The position numbers and the translations under genes were made by a program. Shown here in pieces: positions 57,786-64,000 of a stretch of DNA of 64,000 bases. A model generated the notes under the pieces. That model was not told the DNA's origin and searched no databases. It worked only from the letters and a program-made list of their open reading frames with translations. The stretch comes from Tieghemiomyces parasiticus (taxonomy: Eukaryota > Kickxellomycota > Dimargaritomycetes > Dimargaritales > Dimargaritaceae), in NCBI GenBank assembly GCA_027575765.1, contig JANBPT010000037.1, positions 1-64,000 of the forward strand, in the 5' to 3' direction. Positions within the stretch are counted from its first letter, which is position 1. Each line of letters opens with the position of its first letter.

Positions 57786-58491
57786 CCACGCTGGGATTGC
57801 TGGCCGCATATTTGACCCTTACTTCGATCCCATGGTGGAGGACTTCAAGGCTTTTTAAGTACTGAAATTACCTAATCAACACCTTCATCACAACATACTA
57901 CATAGTCCACCTGTCTATCTCCAGCTTCCTATCCGTCAACCATTGAGAATGTTGCATCACGACTGTACATCGCAAGGCCGAATATCAAGTGTCATCGACC
58001 TAATAGTACAGTTTCTCCTTTGCCCTGATTATCCCATTGGAAGCTTCTCACCTTCCCCACCAACCTGTCCGTTTTCATCTACCAGGGCCCCCCAAGTAGT
58101 CTACAAAACAATACCGCCCACCTCACGGCCGGCTGTCTTCAAGGCTCTGTAACGGTATTCGTACTGCTAGCTTGGACCGATTGATCACTCTCGGAGCGGC
58201 ACTGATGTCGGCCGCTTGGGCCATGAACTACGTGGTAGCCCGAGTATCTCGGTTCGGATATCAGCCCATCACCGTTAACTGACCACCCATTGGCAGCTAG
58301 GCCTTCGTAGCCCACTTTCGAAGTTCGGTTGATCAGGTCTCCCTACGACTGGTTCACCGTCAATAGTGACCTGGTCCCGTTCCACGGGGCCCACGCCGTA
58401 GAGTGCTGGGATGAGAACGACGAGGTCCGGTTGGCCAACTAAGATTCGATGACCCGCGTAGAAGGAACAATGTATGATCATGGGCTAGAAT
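57786..58491 (+). pseudogene. Degenerate class 3 lipase copy
   Basis: Fragments in different frames align with the intact lipase at 60.2-61.7 kb. Bases 57786-57855 encode ITHAGIAGRIFDPYFDP, matching MIHKGFKATYDAMP. Bases 58171-58279 encode ITLGAALMSAAWAMNYV, matching the region after the active-site GHSLGG. About 58300-58320 encodes AFVAHF (intact AFVDYF). About 58343-58437 encodes WFTVNSDLVPF and ENDEVRLAN (intact RFTIRNDIISR and ENNEVHLAD). About 58455-58490 encodes RVEGTMYDHGLE (intact RIEGSAYETGLG). TGA (58280) and TAG codons fall inside the aligned region. The GHSLG motif is broken: CACTCTCGGAGC lacks two bases of the CTCT run needed to keep His-Ser-Leu-Gly in frame. The 310 bp between the first two fragments may be an old intron or insertion. 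Confidence 0.65.
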
Positions 58492-60178
58492 TTGCTAGTA
58501 GGTCGTAGGTTGCCAACAACTTAAGGGCACCTAATAAGTTCATCGGGATGACGGCGTGACAGCCGGCTGCAGAAGTCTTAAACGCATTCGCTAGGACTAC
58601 CACCAGGCATTGGAGACTAAATATGAATTCGTTACTCTCGTTGGTACTCGATTTTCGACGAGGGGGCGTTAAGTGCAACGCAACACGCGTTGTTTTGGTA
58701 TATACGTTTGCATCTGGTTAGTGTATTAATCCGCCACGCTTACAAAATCCTACACTACCACTGCCGTAAACATCAATCTCGGAGCCTTTCGTAAACCTAA
58801 ACAGCAGGTATGTATTTACCCCGTTTATCCTCGTTCACTCACCTGCTTCATCGAAGGGAGGGTTTCCCGGTCTGCCTAAGTATGTGCCGCCATTCCTCAT
58901 CCGCCCGGTTTCCTACCCATCTTATTCTTTCTCCTTGGTATTATAACCTGACCATCAGATGCGTCCGTTTAATTTGCTAACTGCTTTCCAAATCCTACGC
59001 AGCCCACTCATACCTCTAGTTTTTCCGATTACACTGCTTATCAATAAATGCGTTACTACGAGGCTTTCGTTTACAGGAGCCAATGAAAAATATTACTTCT
59101 ATCACGCTCTCCCCTGTCCACTATCCGTCGCCTGGCACCCATCCTTTCATAACGTGGCGGCTTGAAGAAGTCTATCATTGCACAAGAAAAGACCATTGGC
59201 CGCCACAACTGTATCCTAGCGGCTAGTACTCTCTCCCTCTTTCTCTCTGCCTCTCACCCTAGTGCATCTTTTTTGCCGTACCAACTATTCTTTCTTTTTT
59301 TTCCTGCGTAACTCAGGTGACGCCTAACGCGTACACTGTACATTTTTCAACACCTTCCCCTCATAGGTTACTCTGCACACGTACCCTTATCCGCTCACTT
59401 AGACATATACGCATAATAAAGAGGGGGGAGGCAAAGTCCCAATCAATCAACCTTGCTAACTAGCCAGTGAGAGCGTACAGGGAAATGAGATACCTTTGTG
59501 GTTTGAAAGAGTAAAGCAAGGCCTATTCCGATTACAAAAGAGATTTGGACCGCCGACCCAAAGGCGGAAGGGGCCTACCCGCTCTATTGGACAGGACCTA
59601 TCGCCTTTAACCTCCCTTCCATTATCATGACTTCGTATCGCCCTCTTTGCCCTCCGTCCGGGTCCCGGCCATCCTTCCCCACTCCTCTTCCTTTCCACTT
59701 CTCTCCCCACACCGCTGCCTCTAATCGGTCACAGTCCACCACCGCTGCTCTGTATCGACCTCACGTCGTTCTGCTCCCTGTCGGGGCCTTTATTTTCACC
59801 TCGGCATATCGCTTATAAACCCGCACGTCCGTCGTATGAGTATCATGTCGACTTACATTGTTGCCACTCTATACTATTTGTCGCCTTATTTTGTTGCCTA
59901 CTGTTAAATTGTTGACATTCTAGTTTTATTTTTCTCGGTTTTTCTTCATCTTGGTTATTTTAGTAACTGGGTTGGCAGTTATTTTAGAAGCAGGCCTTCC
60001 GGAGTATCACCTCCCATTGAATTATCACTAAACCGACCCCTCCGTTTGAATACCGGCTATTACTTTGTCAGTTTCTACTCCACCCACCCTTATTCTTACT
60101 CGACCCATTTTCCTCGCCGTTGGGAATTGACGATCCTAATTACTTTCTTACACCCCGCCCGTTAACGCCACTATCGCT
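58492..60178. other. Intergenic region upstream of the lipase gene
   Basis: This 1.7 kb has no recognisable gene. It is AT-richer, with T/C tracts at 59228-59300 and 59880-59960. Open frames of 60-85 codons look random. It contains the probable promoter of the lipase gene, but no clear TATA box is placed at a sensible distance. Confidence 0.4.
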
Positions 60179-61707
60179 ATGAAGTTGGTAAGGACCCGTT
60201 GTTGCCGGTCGCGGTCTGACGACGCCCCCTCATACAGACCATACCTACAAAAGCCGCTAAAGTATTACAGACGCTAACTACCAACTTGACTACCTATATA
60301 TATCACTGAATTTGGTGCTTACCCACCCAGAACACGCTTTATGTAGTCGGCATCTTCCTGGCAGCGACCCCGCTGTATGGCGGCGCTAGGGCGACTAACC
60401 TTGACCCCAGCCAGGGGGAGGACCGCTTTGGTGTTACGTCAAACGGTGGAGACGTCGGTCATGTGGGTAGTAATAATGTGGCGATGGATGGGACGATGGC
60501 ACAAACTTCCAAGTTTAAAATAAGTATAGGGAATCTCAAGAAAATGTACCGGAAAACTGAGACCATAACAACCAACGTGCTTCAACATGCTATGGCTCTC
60601 AAAGCCATCTTTGATGGTAACGACAAAGCACCGACCCCACCCGGCGCAAAAACCACGGCGATAAACGCGCTAGAGACAGAACTATTTAAAACCAAACAGC
60701 GGTAAGTGTACCAGCAGTTAGTCATCACACGAATTTCACTGATGTAATGTTAACTGGTCATCCATCCGGGGTGTTCATTCGTCATTTCAGCCTCGAGCGA
60801 CATGAACTAACTAAGACCAAAAAATTCGCCCCCGTCTTTGCCATCTATAACCACCTTTATCAGGTACGCCTTCGACGTCTACTTTGACGGGAGCGGCGAA
60901 ACCCCGTTCGTGTTCAAATATTCCAATCCCAAGACCAACTCCCTGGTCGCAACCCTCTTTAATCGAGAACCCAAGGCCAATTCCCTGGTTACCACCTTTT
61001 ATAACCTAGACCCCTACATCGGGGGCTATATTGCGGTGAATCATAAGGAAAAGCGTGTCATACTCGTTTTCCGGGGTGCTGATCATCCCAAGGCACACTT
61101 CTACACGGCCCAGTTTCCCCTTGTTCCGTTTATTCCTAAAGGTCAGCCAGCCACGCCAGGAACCCCGCCAGCCCTTATGATCCATAAGGGATTTAAGGCC
61201 ACCTACGATGCCATGCCAGCCGAGGTAAGACCGACACTCATGGCCACGCTGAAAAAATACCCTGACTACGCGTTCTGGCTAATTGGCCACTCCCTGGGTG
61301 GCGTCCATGCCAGTCTTTTGGCCCTCGAATTACGCAACCTCCCCGGAGTAGGTGACCGTATGCACGTTACCACGTTTGGTCGGCCGCGGATTGGTAACAA
61401 GGCCTTCGTGGATTACTTTATTTCCGCCAAAATCAAGCACGACCGGTTCACCATACGCAACGATATCATCTCCCGGCTGGGCTTAAATAGTATGGGGTAC
61501 CAGAGTGAGAATAACGAGGTCCACCTAGCAGATGACGGTAAGATTTACCGTATCGAGGGATCAGCCTACGAGACCGGACTGGGTAACGCCAACACAGAGT
61601 ACGACATGCAAAGTATTAAGGTGCATAATGACTTTTTGGGGATTTCGATCTGGTATAGCCTCAAAGACCTGTTGGGTATAGTCATCGCTGCTGCCAAGAA
61701 ACTCTAG
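60179..61707 (+). CDS. Secreted class 3 (Rhizomucor-type) lipase
   Basis: Proposed exons 60179-60187, 60331-60701 and 60816-61707 encode 423 aa. The 9-nt first exon (MKL) joins NTLYVVGIFLAATPLYGGAR to form a complete signal peptide. A lysine-rich pro-region follows. The lipase domain begins near LPSITTFIRYAFDVYFDG, with GGYIAVNHKEKRVILVFRGA (oxyanion side), MIHKGFK, the nucleophile elbow WLIGHSLGG (Ser286), TTFGRPRIGN, FTIRNDIIS (catalytic Asp candidate) and IKVHNDFLGI (catalytic His candidate). Typical disulphide cysteines are absent. Two adjacent near-copies, TNSLVATLFNREP and ANSLVTTFYNLDP, insert before the GGYIAV strand. The acceptor for exon 3 is ambiguous: TTTCAG at 60790 fits the scanning rule but leads to a stop, whereas CTAAG at 60815 keeps the frame. 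An indel at about 60840-60870 would also explain this, so an early pseudogene cannot be excluded. Substrate is probably triacylglycerol. Confidence 0.78.
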
Positions 61708-64000
61708 AATTATGATTTACATCTACAGTGATCGTTATAAATAAAAATTGTTACTAACTTGCTCTTCTCTGGGCAAGTCTCTGACGATCGAACTGGTCTG
61801 TATCGATAACTCCCCCCCCCACTTTGGAGTTCACTGACGTGTGCCAATGGGCCGAGAGCTCCGGTTAGCAGAAACTTCCTCAGTTTTGGCTTGACAATCA
61901 TCGCGCATTCCAGCCGTACACAGCTTTTAGGCTCTTCATACCCTCCTCTCCTAGACATCGACACCTTATATGTATAATATATAAATTCTCGGCTTAGCCG
62001 GTGGTCGGTATAATCGGAGCCACTCATCGATTAATTGTGCTATACGCTACTCGTGTGAGTTATATTTATTGATAAGGTTGCTTGCGCTTACCCTTGTCGT
62101 CTTGTTCCGCTAATGCGCGTGTTAGCGTCCATTCCGTTCTGCCTTGCATTGTTTATTGCACATTCACGACGTCCTCGTCCGGTTCCGTATTCTAGTGCCC
62201 GCTGATTGTAATTGAAGCTTTTAACCTCAGTCACGTATCGTTTCTCACCCTTCTTGGCCCCTTACCTCTCTGTGTGGCTCGCTTCCGTTTCCTGTGCGGC
62301 AGTCACCATGCTGGTAGAACCTCACCTGGCCGGTGTCGGGCCGTTCAGGGCTTTTTAGGTACTTAATATACCCCTTGCCGCTGGTTTCTGCACCACTCCA
62401 CCTCACTGACCATCACCTTCTCATTAATTTGTGTGTGTGTGTGTGTGTGTGTGTACAGATCTATAAAATCTACCCCCCCCATTCGTGATCCCTAGAGCTG
62501 GGGATCTTGGCCTTTCTTACTCGTAAATGAAAAGAGGTGAGCCACAGCGCATACCCTGGTATACCTCACTCGAGCATTGGATGTCTCCCCAATGTACATT
62601 GTGTGATTATAGTATATAATTAAACACAAATTGAAAAACCTAGCCCTTCCTTTTCGTACACTATGCTATTCTAATGGGTGGAGAATGCTCGCCAAACTCC
62701 TCCCTACGAGCAAGGAATAAAAAAAGGGAGAACGAAAGCCGCCTGGTAATTTGTAATACTAAATTACAAGGTGTCCAGGGCGAAAGACATCGACCGTGGC
62801 TGAGATGGAAATATTATAACTTGAGCACTCTTTGTCCCTTGGATTGGGAGAGGGGCCAAGGCATACCCCTCCTAAACGACAAATGATTTTCCGATGACCA
62901 AACGGCCCTATTGAAGGGAAATACCTGGCGCCCACAAGTAACCTGCTTAAGCATTAAATTCATGTACCGTTTAAATTGACTATGTTTTATGTCGGCCCGC
63001 TTACCGCCCCTTTCCTTGACTGGCTCACCGCTTCGCTAACCCCTCTTCCTGGCCATCCCTACCACCACAATATAGCTTGAAAAAAGGCATTAGACAGAGA
63101 TAATCCGCGTCGCGGCGTTGATTGCCGCCCGCTCATCCGGCCAATCGAGCCTTCGAGGTTCAACGTCATTACCACCGCAAACTACTCAGCTGGTATAGCA
63201 AAGCCCCATCCCGTATCCACCCAATGGCGTGAGCATCCCAAGTTCCTGAAAATCATCGTGTACAGTTAGTTGGCTGTGGTCACTTTCTAGCACACTGGGG
63301 TCCGTTGCAGGTAGGTGGTGGGCGGAATGGAAAGCGGCAGCTAGCTGCTGTGGCGGCAGGGCGTGCAGGTCTAGATCCAGGCCCTCCCGCTCTCCATACT
63401 TACCCGACGGCTCGACAGCACCAACACTTCCGAAGCCAAGCCGATTTTGAGAATGGAATGCGTCTACATTGGTTTGCGCTTGATGTGGAGCAAGGATACC
63501 AGGATGCAAGGCAGGCCAGCAGCGGCATCGGTTGAGGAGCTGATGGGCGCGGAACGGGGATTGACGCTTCACCTTCCACCGTCGCCTCCCCAGCCTCTCC
63601 GCCACAGTCAGCAGTTATCAGCATCGCTCATCGGCTCTCCCCCATTCCACGCGCCTTTCATTCGAGGCCCACCCCCTCCCTCTTGCCCCGTTGTGGAAGA
63701 GCCATCCATGTAGCAGTGGATGCGGCCGAACGAGCCTATAGCAGAGGTGCCCAGTGGGATAAAATATAATTATGCCGTCGGTGATCCACAGTCGAAATGC
63801 AGGCCACAGTGGTGGTATGGCTGGCCACCTTGTAATTCGCTTGGCGAAGCGAGTGGTGGAGTGGTGGCAAGTCGCGTGGCCAACCAATTCCCGCCAATAC
63901 GTCCCAACTGGCCAATGGGCCCATGGGAGACCACCACGCCCATTAGTCTCGCTTGCATTCCCGCATCCAGCGCGAATCGCTAGGCCAACTGCCATCGGCC
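61708..64000. other. Region downstream of the lipase gene
   Basis: No confident gene was found. An ATAAATAAAAATT stretch just after the lipase stop may be its polyadenylation signal. A short frame at 62113 begins MRVLASIPFCLALFIAHS, a signal-peptide-like sequence. Bases near 62331-62356 share a word with the lipase pseudogene (see findings). A GT microsatellite follows. On the minus strand, 63620-63169 contains a strong GTAAGTAT donor (63403), a CTAAC branch word and a TTTTCAG acceptor (63246). These could join two small exons of an unrecognised gene, but the frame is undecided. Confidence 0.35.
62431..62454. repeat. (GT)12 microsatellite
   Basis: Twelve perfect GT units are followed by ACAG, so the run reads like an expanded polypyrimidine-free acceptor; no exon after it is recognised. 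Confidence 0.95.

Overview
The window looks like nuclear DNA of an early-diverging (non-Dikarya) fungus. The genes are eukaryotic, with short GT-AG introns (donor mostly GTAAGT, many CTAAC/CTAAA-like branch sites before the acceptor). The set mixes typical fungal proteins (Mediator tail subunit MED16, TBC-domain protein Bub2/Cdc16, Kap123, DSN1/Mis13, a fungal class 3 lipase, mitochondrial ribosomal protein S18) with families best known from animals and lost from model yeasts (SZT2, INTS6, a TRIM37-like B-box/MATH protein, kanadaptin). Placement near Zoopagomycota/Mucoromycota is an inference from this mix, not something the sequence proves. No viral, transposon, CRISPR or bacterial features were recognised.

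Layout. 0-5.4 kb: the 3' part of an unrecognised gene without its own ATG, 3.3 kb without a recognisable gene, then a small two-exon gene resembling complex I assembly factor NDUFAF4. 6.4-14.5 kb: DSN1 (+), a DUF4748-like mitochondrial membrane protein (-), MED16 (+, three exons) and BUB2/cdc16 (-, three exons; MED16 and BUB2 converge with a gap of about 190 bp). 15.15 kb: tRNA-Ser(GCT). 15.5-20.3 kb: a 12-exon minus-strand gene encoding a RING-less TRIM37-like protein. It is divergently arranged, across a 1.2 kb shared upstream region, with SZT2 (21.6-32.1 kb, 3391 aa, last exon about 10 kb). 32.6-36.2 kb: mitochondrial bS18m, a small inner-membrane protein (possibly a complex I subunit) and RPS9 (uS4). 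36.9-38.9 kb: kanadaptin (four exons). 42.1-46.4 kb: INTS6 (seven exons, 889 aa). 47.2-48.8 kb: a disordered protein with 11-residue amphipathic repeats and a C-terminal hydrophobic hairpin. 50.8-54.2 kb: Kap123/importin-4. 54.2-64 kb: gene-poor, holding one secreted class 3 lipase gene (60.2-61.7 kb), a lipase pseudogene (57.8-58.5 kb) and a weaker possible remnant (62.1-62.4 kb).

The genes are mostly housekeeping and do not form an operon-like system. Themes are chromosome segregation (DSN1, BUB2), RNA polymerase II regulation (MED16, INTS6), nutrient signalling to TORC1 (SZT2), nuclear import of ribosomal proteins (Kap123, with RPS9 nearby) and mitochondrial function (NDUFAF4-like, DUF4748-like, bS18m, possible complex I subunit). 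The most notable points are the animal-type genes in a fungal setting, a Bub2 TBC domain whose catalytic glutamine finger is replaced by proline, a TRIM37 relative that has lost the RING, an 11-mer-repeat protein that may bind lipid surfaces, and the decaying lipase family. Exon boundaries were read by hand from splice signals and frame. They agree in phase throughout, except that the acceptor of the last lipase exon is ambiguous.
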